The notes beneath the pieces are model-generated. The model was given only the letters and a program-made list of their open reading frames with translations, ran no database searches and was not told the DNA's origin. Both the position numbers and the translations under genes were made by a program. Shown in pieces: positions 37,701 through 46,997 of a stretch of DNA of 64,000 nucleotides. This DNA comes from Klebsormidium nitens (Eukaryota; Streptophyta; Klebsormidiophyceae; Klebsormidiales; Klebsormidiaceae). Location of the stretch: assembly GCA_000708835.1 (NCBI GenBank), contig DF236955.1, positions 186,001 to 250,000 on the forward strand, read 5' to 3'. How positions within the stretch are numbered: the stretch's first letter is position 1; every line of letters begins with the position of its first letter.

Positions 37701-38441
37701 TCAGAGCCTGGAGGAAAGTTCTGTAAGCTTGGTCGATGAGGACCCTTCCGTTGACTCAGTCTGGCTGAAATGGTAGGACCACAGCAATATTGTCCCAAAT
37801 CTTATTGGAGTAATGATGAAAAAACGATCCGGAAGCGTGAACCGGAAAAAGTGTGGGAAAATGACCACGTGAAGACTCAAACGTTCAGCAAGGAGCTTCA
37901 GTGCATCACATAGGCAGGAAGCGACCTGCCCTTGAGATCCTTCCGAAAACGTCAAAGGTTAAAAAGTGTTCCCAAAAGCTGGTGTGCACGCTGGAAACTG
38001 CAGCAAAGCAAAGGCGAGATTTCCGTCACCTAAGCTGAAACAAGCGTCGCCGCTGTTTTACAAAATAGAGTCGCGGTACAGGGAACGAAAGTTCCTCAAA
38101 GGGTCACTCCGACGAAAAGCAGACGAACAGGGTGCAAAATGGTCATCAGAAGCAGATCCCACCTCTTGATCTTTGAAGAAGACGACCTGGAGCCGAGCCT
38201 TCCTCTCCAGGAACGGGAGCACCGTCTGTTCGACCAGGTAGAACAAGTGTGCCCACTGAACCCCCTCGCTCAGGCTCAAGTCAGAGTCCGTCAGGGCCTG
38301 AAGTAGAATTGCATCGCCATCAATGACCACTGACTGGGAGGAGCCAAGGCTGCTCAGGATGTCTAAGTAGCGGGGCTGAAGCTCCCCACAGAACGCCTCC
38401 ACACGGGCAGCAATCTCGGCAAAAGGCTTTTGCGGCTCCAT
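22737..38441 (-). CDS. DDX60: DDX60-family Ski2-like DExH-box RNA helicase
   Basis: In vertebrates DDX60 is a cytoplasmic antiviral helicase; the role here is unknown. Twenty-four exons on the minus strand give about 2,023 residues: 38163-38441, 37435-37647, 36764-36844, 35992-36145, 35467-35633, 34419-35096, 33794-34018, 32750-33337, 32188-32415, 31580-31809, 30989-31247, 30347-30514, 29794-29988, 29285-29421, 28158-28920, 27452-27661, 26983-27135, 26651-26727, 25858-26000, 25330-25487, 24705-24863, 24283-24375, 23674-23880, 22737-23243. The N-terminus has [11 protein letters not shown]. Helicase motifs are APTSSGKT (about residue 990), [15 protein letters not shown] (1089, split by an intron), [31 protein letters not shown] and [23 protein letters not shown] and the C-terminal [15 protein letters not shown] and [10 protein letters not shown] are specific to DDX60. 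All phases agree. Exon 9's acceptor is tentative, and the exon 15 donor appears to be GC. Inserts at 31640-31780 and 28500-28800 are low-complexity. Confidence 0.9.
30128..30187. repeat. Imperfect tandem duplication (about 28-30 bp) in a DDX60 intron
   Basis: AACACACATACTCTCCGTCT followed by AATTTGAAAA is repeated at once as AACACATACCCTCCGTCT followed by ACTTCAAAA. It lies in the intron between exons 12 and 13 (29989-30346). Divergence between the copies suggests an older duplication. No function is inferred. Confidence 0.7.
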
Positions 38442-39394
38442 CTTTTTGTTACAGGCTTGCGGACCCGCCCTCCGATCACCCTTACAGGATAGGTTGTCTT
38501 ATGTCCACTTACTTCATAATTTGTCAGAGCAGATGCTGCTTACAAGCTTTGGCGCCAAGTAATCCTCCTGGTTCAGCGAAATGCTGTTGAGAGTCTGCGG
38601 GTATGGCCACATAGTCAAAGCTTCTGCCAACTGTTCATTGGAGCCAGAGATTGAGCTAAGAATGATCGCAGGGGGTGGAGATCCTTGATAGCTTAGGATT
38701 TGTTTCTGAACGGTTGAACATTTTAACATTCTCAGGTACTTGCGATGGCCCGCCTGCATGAGGACCAGAGGGTATCGTGCATCTGTTCTCTGTCCTGCAA
38801 GGAGTTTCAAGGCCCTTCCGCCAGGAGGTCCTGAGTGCCAATTGCCAGCTCTCCCGCACGTGTTCGCCAGATCCGCGCATCTTCTTATAGGTCGACAGGA
38901 CTGCAAAAGGACATAAGCGCCGAGGGTCAACCCGCTTCACTCCAAAACCATCTTTAAGACTGGCTTACACTGGTGAAGGTCTTAGTCTCTTAGTTCATTG
39001 CTTTCCGTACATGCCGGTCTCGTGCTGCGGATAGTCGGCCTCGTTTTGTGAGTGCATGATGGATGTGAGATACTCGAAGCAAAGCGTACTTTCAACGCTC
39101 GCGACCCGCCGTTCGTCAACGGCGCCAACGGGTGGTTTCAACTCCGGAGCTGATCCTTCGGCCTGGCCGGATCGGAACCGGAACCTCTCTACCACGTGGT
39201 CCACATGGTCATACCACGTGGTAATCCCTTCTGGCCGGGCCGGCCGCGGCGGCCCCGCGACGCCGCGCCTGCTGCCGCCCAGCTTGAGCCTTCAGAAGAA
39301 TTGACGAAGCAACTGATTGTTTGTGAGCTCTGACTCTCAGCCACATTCCGAAATCAGAGTGTAAGTTGGTTCTGGAAAGGCTGGGCGACGCGTC
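38442..39394. promoter_or_regulatory. Divergent upstream region between DDX60 and CYP23-like genes
   Basis: These 953 bp separate start codons read in opposite directions (38441 minus, 39395 plus). Two G-box palindromes lie at 39191-39222. A GC-rich block with GGCCGGGCCGGCCGCGGCGGCC character follows at about 39232-39275, a CpG-dense promoter-like stretch nearer the cyclophilin gene. Open frames at 38514-38940 show no family resemblance. Confidence 0.55.
39191..39222. promoter_or_regulatory. Paired G-box palindromes ACCACGTGGT
   Basis: Two identical 10-bp palindromes ACCACGTGGT lie at 39191-39200 and 39213-39222, start-to-start distance 22 bp, about two helical turns. Between them is a near-palindrome, CCACATGG. 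CACGTG is the core site for plant bZIP and bHLH factors. They lie about 170 bp upstream of the cyclophilin start and 750 bp upstream of DDX60, so they more likely serve the former. Confidence 0.6.
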
Positions 39395-42300
39395 ATGGAA
39401 GGCAAGAGCAATGGAGCGGGGGCTTTGAGGTTTCTGATCTTGTTCCTCTTCTTGACAAGCTCTGTCACAGCGGAAGACCCCCGGACAGAGCTGGGGGATG
39501 AACGCGTTGTTCTGCAGGTGAATGAAGCTCCAGAAGACCTGTCTTCTTTAAACAAGCTGAGCTCGCTGCAAATGCAGTGCTGACCCTGGTGCGAATGCAT
39601 ACCTGCACGCTGTCGAATGAGACAATTCTATTAGCATTGCGAAAGGCCTGCAATAGCCGAGCAGCAGACTTTGGTTCTAGTAGCATTGACCATTTGCTTA
39701 TCAATGTGCCTCTGTAGAAACGTGAAAGCAGAGACCAAATCTGTATCAATGCTTCCCCTGTACAGACAAGCATGGGGGACATTGAAGTGGCGTTCTTCCC
39801 CAAGCTGGCCCCCATTACAGCCGCTCACATCTTAAAGCTCTTTAAACTGGGCTGCTACAACTCAAATCACTTCTTCAGAGTGAGCATTCTCCTTGACTGG
39901 TGCCTTACATGGTGAGGGAGCCCCACCAATTGTCCTAAAATCACCAGTGATCTTTGGAACTAGATCAGGATCAGTCGCAGTTGACTTGACTGATGGGGTA
40001 TCGAATCATCACTATTTAAAGGCTTCTAGGAGTTGTCAATCCCTGATCATTGGGACCACCAGAATGACTGTGACTGCCTTGAAGGAGGGAATGACTTTCC
40101 AACATGAAACAGGGGCATGATTCAGTATCGACGTGAACCACTTTGTCGTATTGAAGTTCCCTTTGCAACTATCAACCCTTAGTGTTGCTAAGGCCCTCAC
40201 AGATCTAGTACCTTTTTCTGATGCAGGTTGACAAGGGCTTTGTGGCGCAAATAGCAGATGTAGTGGGGGGCAGACAGGTGCAGCTAGACGCTCGGCAATT
40301 GGAGGAGGGGGACAAAGCAATCCCGGGAGAGACCACAGATGTGCCACACGTCAGGGGCATACTTTCCATGGCCAGGTAAGGATTGTCACATCAAGAAACT
40401 TTCAAGCAACTCTGCACATAAGTGATGGCAGGTGGCCATCAATCTGTTCCAGCTATTTTGAGAAAGTTGGAATGAAGCGCCTTCTTGTCAGGAAGATATG
40501 AAGGACACACCTTAAGATAAAAATGATTTCAGAATTGTGTCAGAGAAGCCTACAGCGTTCAAAGTTGAGCCAGTTCTTCTTGCCTAATAACACAGCAGAA
40601 CAACAAGGGCCTTGTGATTAAAAGCACGATGTTTGAGAGATTGCCACATCGTCGGCCATTCTCTGAGAGATTGTTCCTGAATTCATTACTTTGATTGACG
40701 ATGTTTTCAGCAGTAACTTACATGTAGCTGCGTTTAACTGGTTCAATAGGATTTGCGCAAGAGCAAAGAGCCTTGCCGCTCTTGCTTTCATGCACAAATG
40801 TTTTCTTTATCCAAGCTGTTCGAGCCGAATGTTTTCTGGCAGGTCGATTATGATCTGGAATGTATGGTGATTCTAAATGGCGGCTCAGACCCTTTCACTT
40901 CTCTGACTGTGGGCCTCTAGAGTCCACACCAGAAGTCACTTCAATCGCACATACCGACTGGAGTGACGCTCTCGTCCGTGACAGGCATGACGACCCCAAC
41001 AGTGGCAAGTCGAGTTTCTCCATTCTGCTGGGCAATGCCCCCCACCTTGATGGAAATGTAAGTCTTAAGGCCTCCTCGAAAACCTTGAATCCATTCTCGT
41101 ACCTTTGATTACCAACACCGTCACTCTCTCGCACGTGCTCCCATTGACCAACACCGTGTGTCCCCACCGCCCAGATCGACTGGGAAGCAGAATAATGACC
41201 GCAGTTCCGCAGTGGAATGACTAAGGAAGCTGCCAAATCTTTTTGCTGCCAGGGTCAATATTTGCACACGGGCTCCAAAGGGTCCACTGGTTGCTCATGA
41301 GGTTTTCACGGTCTGACCAGATCCTGCTGCTTCGTGGTCAATTGACCCTTGCCCTTTCCTGACTGAGCCATTCTGTTGCAGTACGCAATCTTTGGGAGGG
41401 TAATACGTGGAGACGAAGTCCTGGCCCGGATGGAGCTCGTGAGTTGCGCACCCACGTTCGGCTGGCCGACTCGTCGACTGTTTCCATTGCTAGACTGCTG
41501 TTGGCATCCGAGTTCCATCTGCCTCCAGGGGGTAGAAGCTGGAGGACATTCACAGCTGCGCCTCTGGCTTTCTGCAACTATCACGTGACTTGATAATCGC
41601 CTTGCCTGCGAATGTGCTTTGAATCGTTGAGCAGACCTCATTATGCAGTGTTTGCGCAGGATTGTAAGAAACGGTTTCCGTTCTCTGTTCAGGTCGAGAC
41701 CACGACGGAGGGCATCTTCGTCATGGTGAGGCGCGGATGCACCTCCTTCTTTTCGGATCAATCCAGCACCTTCATTTACTCTGCGTGGAAAGCCCAACTC
41801 CTGATGTGCCTAAGCAGCGGCTGAGTCAAGGAGTGACATTCAATGGGTATATCCGTGCAATTTCTGTAGGCATCTATGGAACAACTGAAAGGGAGGGCTT
41901 GTGAGTGAGAACGAGGTCAGATTCATATGCGCCAGATTGTTGGCCGCGGAGGCTTGCTTTCATGCAAGGATAGGCAGTGGTACGGCGGTTCTATAGCACA
42001 GCCAATCTACGCACCGAACGGGCCACCCGCTCTAGTTTCATCGAGAGCTTTTTCAACGCCAGGAGGTGAGTTGCCGACTCGCTTCTAGGGGCGACGCGGA
42101 CACCCGCATTCGAAACCCCAGAATGCTAGTCAAGAAGAGCCTACAGTTCAAAGGTTGCTTCATGCCTGCGGCGCCAGCTTGACTAAACCGTTCGCACCCT
42201 CCCGTTTTGCAGCCGAAGGAGCGGATAACAATACTAAGCACGTACGTGTACAGTGAGTCGGCGCTTCTCTTCTTGTCGTCTACGAAATTGACGCCCCATG

Positions 42301-43243
42301 CTCAGTCTCACAAGTATCGACCGTGCCCAGCTTAGACCCATAGTCTTCTTCAACGAAAAGATCTGTAGCACGGTCGATTTAGTCAAGCGGTGTGGGCTTC
42401 GATGACTCTCTTTCACTAACCATGTCAATAGTTCTGTCACTTATCTGCCGTTTTGCATACTTGAAAAACATTAGCGATTGCCCGTCCACTTGATTACTGC
42501 AACCAGCTCTCAAAAGTTGTTCGTGGCGTCGAGACGTTTGGGGGTATTCGAGACGACAGCTCCCCGTGCAGGTGTGAACGGAGAGGGCGACGAAGTCAGC
42601 TCGGAAGGACGGTTACGAAAGCTAGAGGATCTCGCCAGCGAAACGGTAAGAAGGGCTTTTTCCTTCCCTGCCGTCTGCCAGCCAGAGGTAGCGGTCACAG
42701 GCACACGATTACGACACGTTCGGAGAGTGCAAGCTTGCCGCAATAGTCGTGATTACGACATTCTCTGAGTTCTTTCACTGCTTGCGTCAGCCGAGGCTCT
42801 GGTAGGCCACTCTCCATGCACGTACGTCTTCAGAAGCGGAATTTAGACTCGCTCCACTTTTGATCCTGTTTGCGTCCTCCGTATGCCAGGTATCGTTTCT
42901 AGAAAGGTTCGTAAGCAGGGGTGGCTCCTGAGAAAGAGAGCAGGAAGCAGAGCTTCGAGAGCGAGTAGGGCTGCGGTTCTGAGTTTCCTTGAGAATTTAT
43001 GGTCCGGCCGCAACTCGGTCGAACCCAAACAAAGAGCCAGATCTGGCTGAATTCCAAAGGTGTGCACTTGTTCATTATCCTGCCCGCACTGCAGGGGTTG
43101 CTCGTAGTCCCTTATGAAAGACTGATGTTGAACTTTGACTGCTGCAGTCCGCGCCAACAAGTGCGTTGGGCCCTCTTCTGCATGTTGTGCTGGTCGCTTT
43201 TTGCTGCTTTGCTGCATACAAACTGTCGACACGCAGAAGATAA
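39395..43243 (+). CDS. CYP23: CYP23-like cyclophilin (peptidyl-prolyl cis-trans isomerase), probably membrane-anchored
   Basis: Cyclophilins catalyse proline cis-trans isomerisation; the CYP23 group is secretory-pathway targeted. Nine exons join in phase to 252 residues: 39395-39517, 39766-39879, 40227-40375, 40985-41057, 41382-41438, 41693-41725 (33 nt), 42213-42252, 42572-42645 and 43148-43243. The N-terminal LRFLILFLFLTSSVTA is a clear signal peptide. The cyclophilin core reads TSMGDIEVAFFPKLAP, NSNHFFRVDKGFVAQ, HVRGILSMARHDDPNSG, SFSILLGNAPHLDGN and YAIFGRV. His replaces the cyclosporin-contact Trp of cyclophilin A (NAPHLDG), as in plant CYP23. PKERITILSTYVYS follows the core. The last exon encodes LHVVLVAFCCFAAYKL followed by STRRR and stop, a single hydrophobic anchor. 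The last two exons rest on splice sites and phase only and are less certain. Confidence 0.87.
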
Positions 43244-44351
43244 GGCGAGAATTGGTAGGGCAAATCCTGGTGAGATCAGCCGTTATATGTACTGTCGAAT
43301 CCGCATATGGCTATAAAGCCCGAGTATGATAAAGTTTTGTCGAAAAGCGCGCTTTAACGGGCTTCACTGAATCAACGTGAGACCGGAATGCTCTCGATCG
43401 ATGTGTTGTTCTGTTCGGCCGCACGGCAAAGCAGCCACTGCGGGCCGCTCGCGTGAGGCCCGTGGATGCTACATTATAGCATACTCGCAAATCCGATCAG
43501 AATTGCTAGCCAGCTTAAGTTGGTTAGTACTATATGTGCGCGTACACCTTATGCCGGCTGCGGTCGAGCCTTATCTTACATGCCCAGTGCCAGCTTGCGC
43601 GCGGTTTGATATAACATTTAATTCTCAGATGCTTAATTTTTGAGTGGCATGAATATACCGTACCATTCCCATCTCATATATTCAGATCGATGCTTGCCGC
43701 TGATCGTTCGACGCACCAGCCCAATGCTTGATGCATTCGACATGGCTAGCTATACGGACTGCAGGTATATAAAATTTCATTTGTACATAGAGCCGCCACT
43801 ACTGGCGCGCGTCTTAGTCTGGTGCACATGTTAAACATGCATTTAATGGATTGCAAGCATGAAATTGTTTTGCGAGGGCCGCCCATGCAAATAACCTGAT
43901 GGGAGCTCTACCATGATAGTGTCACATATGCATGCATCACCCGGCAAAACCCCAAATGCCAAGTCAACAAGCATATAGGCTTGGGCAGATAAGCTTTGGC
44001 ATAGAACTTTGGAAACCGTGGATCAAGCCTTGAGCTCTGTTTATTCTCCGTTTCATACCATTGCCCAAACCATGCTCAAAAGTCTGCCATCATTCCCTTG
44101 ATGCCACAGTCCAACGAGACTGCTCCAAATCATGCTGATATGCTGGCGCATCTAGCTGCATCAGCATTCATATGCCAACCACATAGTAACGCCGACTCTA
44201 AGGATGCAGCCGTTGACCACATACAGAAGGCAGTTCTCAACGTCCAGAACAAAATTGTCCATATTTTGGGTCAAAGAAAGAACATCCCGCGTGCTTAAGT
44301 ACTCTCTGGTTCCAACGTACCTTTATTGCCTGTGCAGTCAAAGTGACTCCT
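43244..44351. other. Convergent intergenic region, no gene seen
   Basis: These 1.1 kb lie between the stop codons of the cyclophilin (plus) and NDK (minus) genes and hold both 3' UTRs. AT-richer, with repeated ATGCAT-like words around 43830-43940. TTTATT at 44322-44327 reads as AATAAA on the minus strand, about 25 bases past the NDK stop, and could be its polyadenylation signal. I see no exon. Confidence 0.5.
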
Positions 44352-46623
44352 TTATGGCTTCTCGTAGATCCAGGGGGCCAGGGCAGTGGCGTAGTGAGCG
44401 ACGCCGCTAGGGAACCACAAAGCAATCTCCTTCTGTGCGCTCTCGACAGCGTCGCTTCCGTGGATGATGTTCCTAAAAGAGCGATGGGCGAGGGAGATGG
44501 TCAAAACCAAATCTGGATCGGAAGATCAAATGGGCCTGGACTCAACGGACTGCATAGATGTCATGAAAGGAGAATCCTTAGGCACGCCTACCAGAAGCAT
44601 TGACAAGCCTACCGGAAGCACTGACAAGCGGATGCATAAGCCTCAAGTAGGGTCATGCACGGTCTTGGCCGAACAAGCAGAGACCAGCTAACTAAAAGCG
44701 TGACGACCCTGATTGAACGCACCTGCCAATGTCAATCGCATAGTCACCACGGATTGTGCCCGGCTCTGACTGGGCGGGGTTGGTCTGTACGGAGGGAAAC
44801 GATGCATTTTGGATCAGCTGGCATGGTTTAATATTGCAGCAACCGAATCTGGATAATTAGAATTTCCAATGCACTTCAAATGGTTCAACATTGAACTATG
44901 CAAGAGCAAAGCATACCAGGCATTTGGTGGTGGTCCGATTCCAGCCTGTTCATATATAAATACTCCAATGTACAGGAGTTCAAACGATTTCATGCCAGCA
45001 CCTATGGAGATCCAAGAAATGAAAAGCTCGTAATGCCAGGTCGAACGAAGAGGTTTCGAGAGGGCAAACACAAGGGCACACTTCAAAGGAAAAGGCCTTG
45101 TGCCTTCAGGCCAATGAACTGATCTTCCAAAGAAGGAATCCGTTGCTGCAAATTGGTGATTAGGACCAGAAAAAACACTAAGGTCCATTACATCAAATAT
45201 AGATGATAGCATGCAACTTACGGCGCCAATGATCTTCCTGCCAGTCAGCACAACGCCCTTGCCCTCCCACACCATGGCAACAACGGGGCCCGACAGGATG
45301 TAGTCAACCAGCCCGGCGAAGAAAGGCTTGGAGGAGAGGTCCTCATAGTGCTTCTCAGCCAGGGCGCGGTCCACCATCTTGAGCTCAAGAGCTGCAGCCG
45401 GGGCAGAAGATCAGGCAATTGACGGAACTTCCTTAGAGATTCAGCTCGTTGGACCTCCTCTTTCGCAACCACTCTTTGTAAGAGCGGTCTTGATCACTCG
45501 GTAACAGCAGTGTTCATGATTCGACTCTGTGCTTGCTTTGCACCTTCATCAAAGTTACCCCCCAGCAGATACTTCCTCTTCTTCAACAAGGGTGACCAAG
45601 GAGAAGAGAAACACGAAACAGCTTGCGTCTCGCCTTAGTCAATCCTCTTTCACCAGAATTTGACTGCTGCCTTGAGCAGGTAATACTATCCATCCAAAAC
45701 TCCCCTGCTGAAAGGGGCACCGCTGATGTGGAATATCTGACATTCGTAAAGAGAATCAGGTTATGCTGCTTCCGAGCTGGACAGGTCTCTGATGGCAGGA
45801 GCCTGCAACCTCTAACAGTATACACAACTGCCAGCTACCATTACCAGGACGCCCCAGAGCTTCTCGGTAAGTTTGGTCCGACCCGATCCATCGCAAAACA
45901 TCAGCCTAACTAAGCTGCAGACCACGGAGACTGGAGGAAAGAAGGACATAAATGCGATTGGTGCATATGCTCATGGAAACAACGAAGTGACATATTAGGG
46001 TTCACGCAAGACTGATGCCAGAAATGTACTGGTCTCAGAAGAGCACATTCACAATTGACAAATAGGAACCGGTCCAAGCCTTACCCCTGAGCGTGAAGCC
46101 CTTCTGCTCGAAGCGCTTGATGATCTCACCGACCTGCGTCAACATTCATTTTATTGGCTACACAGCTGGAAATCAATCAGTATCGCATTACAAAATGGTG
46201 ATCCACGGTGGCAGAAAGAGTATCAGCGCCCTTGAGCTTTCTGGAAACAATCTTTCAGATAGAATGAAGGTTGCCACGCAGTTGCTAAACAGGATCTGTT
46301 TGATCGCACCAGAGCGCACGCAAAGGATGAGAGAGAACTTTGTAAGTTGGAGCTAAGATGTTAAAGGACTTACCAGGCCCCTCTGCACTCCATCCGGCTG
46401 CAAGGCAAGATGATGACTCACAGTCAGGAATTTGAATGCAGAAAGACAGCCGGAGGAAGTAAAGGCAAGACAGTGAGAGGTCTGGCGTTTGACCGGCCTC
46501 CATACCAGATTGAAAAAGCAGCAACATAACGCTCCAAACCCTGCCGCACCGCAATGGATAGATCGCGAAATCCAGCCGTTCACTCACCTTGATCATAATG
46601 TAGGTCTGCTCAGTGTTGGCCAT
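44352..46623 (-). CDS. NDK1: Nucleoside diphosphate kinase (NDK1 type)
   Basis: NDK moves the terminal phosphate from ATP to other NDPs through a phosphohistidine, keeping NTP pools balanced. Exons (minus) are 46588-46623, 46374-46397 (24 nt), 46085-46133, 45222-45391, 44723-44784 and 44352-44472. They join in phase to 153 residues, the usual length for the cytosolic enzyme. It begins [20 protein letters not shown] with no targeting extension. [62 protein letters not shown] and [12 protein letters not shown] follow. The active-site His is about residue 118, and the protein ends [10 protein letters not shown]. Tiny first exons mean that gene finders may miss the N-terminus. The gene diverges from SDE3 across 374 bp. 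Confidence 0.96.
44586..44627. repeat. 21-bp tandem duplication in an NDK intron
   Basis: Two adjacent 21-bp units (GCCTACCAGAAGCATTGACAA-type) at 44586-44606 and 44607-44627 differ at only two positions, both transitions. They lie in the last intron of the NDK gene (44473-44722). The low divergence suggests a recent duplication. Confidence 0.85.
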
Positions 46624-46997
46624 CGTGAGAGGAGGGAAGAGGACGATTCAAGCTTCAGAAGAAAGGCAGCAATAGCGCTCTGATGTGTCCAGAAAGAAGT
46701 GAGAATTTGGACAACTTGAAATTGAATGAGTTGTGACTGGGGGCGCCAGATTCCAAGAGATTCTGAATCTTCACGAAGGCGATGACTAACTAAACTTGGT
46801 TAAGTTAAATACGGGTCCCAATGAAGGTACTGGTACTTTCCCAAACCCGGTCTGGGTTTGCCAAAAACCCCTGCAGTGGGCCTGAGCTGGCCAGAGTCCC
46901 TGACCTCCTTCGTTGAACTTGAGGGAGTGCTTTCAAAAGCTCATTTTCGCTGAAGAGTGGCGCTCCAAAGCGCAGCGGCGGGACAGCATTGCACACC
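46624..46997. promoter_or_regulatory. Shared 374-bp divergent promoter of NDK and SDE3 helicase
   Basis: The start codons of NDK (46623, minus) and SDE3 (46998, plus) face away from each other across 374 bp, so the two genes share a compact bidirectional regulatory region. It contains a 7-bp inverted repeat with a 5-base loop, CAAACCC/GGGTTTG, at 46842-46860. It also contains a TGGGCC (site II-like) element at about 46877-46882. No TATA box is evident at a typical distance. Confidence 0.6.
46842..46860. repeat. Inverted repeat CAAACCC-n5-GGGTTTG in the shared promoter
   Basis: A perfect 7-bp stem with a 5-base spacer (GGTCT) lies about 140 bp upstream of the SDE3 start and 220 bp upstream of the NDK start. 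It could be a dimeric protein-binding site or a small hairpin in an SDE3 5' UTR. Confidence 0.6.
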
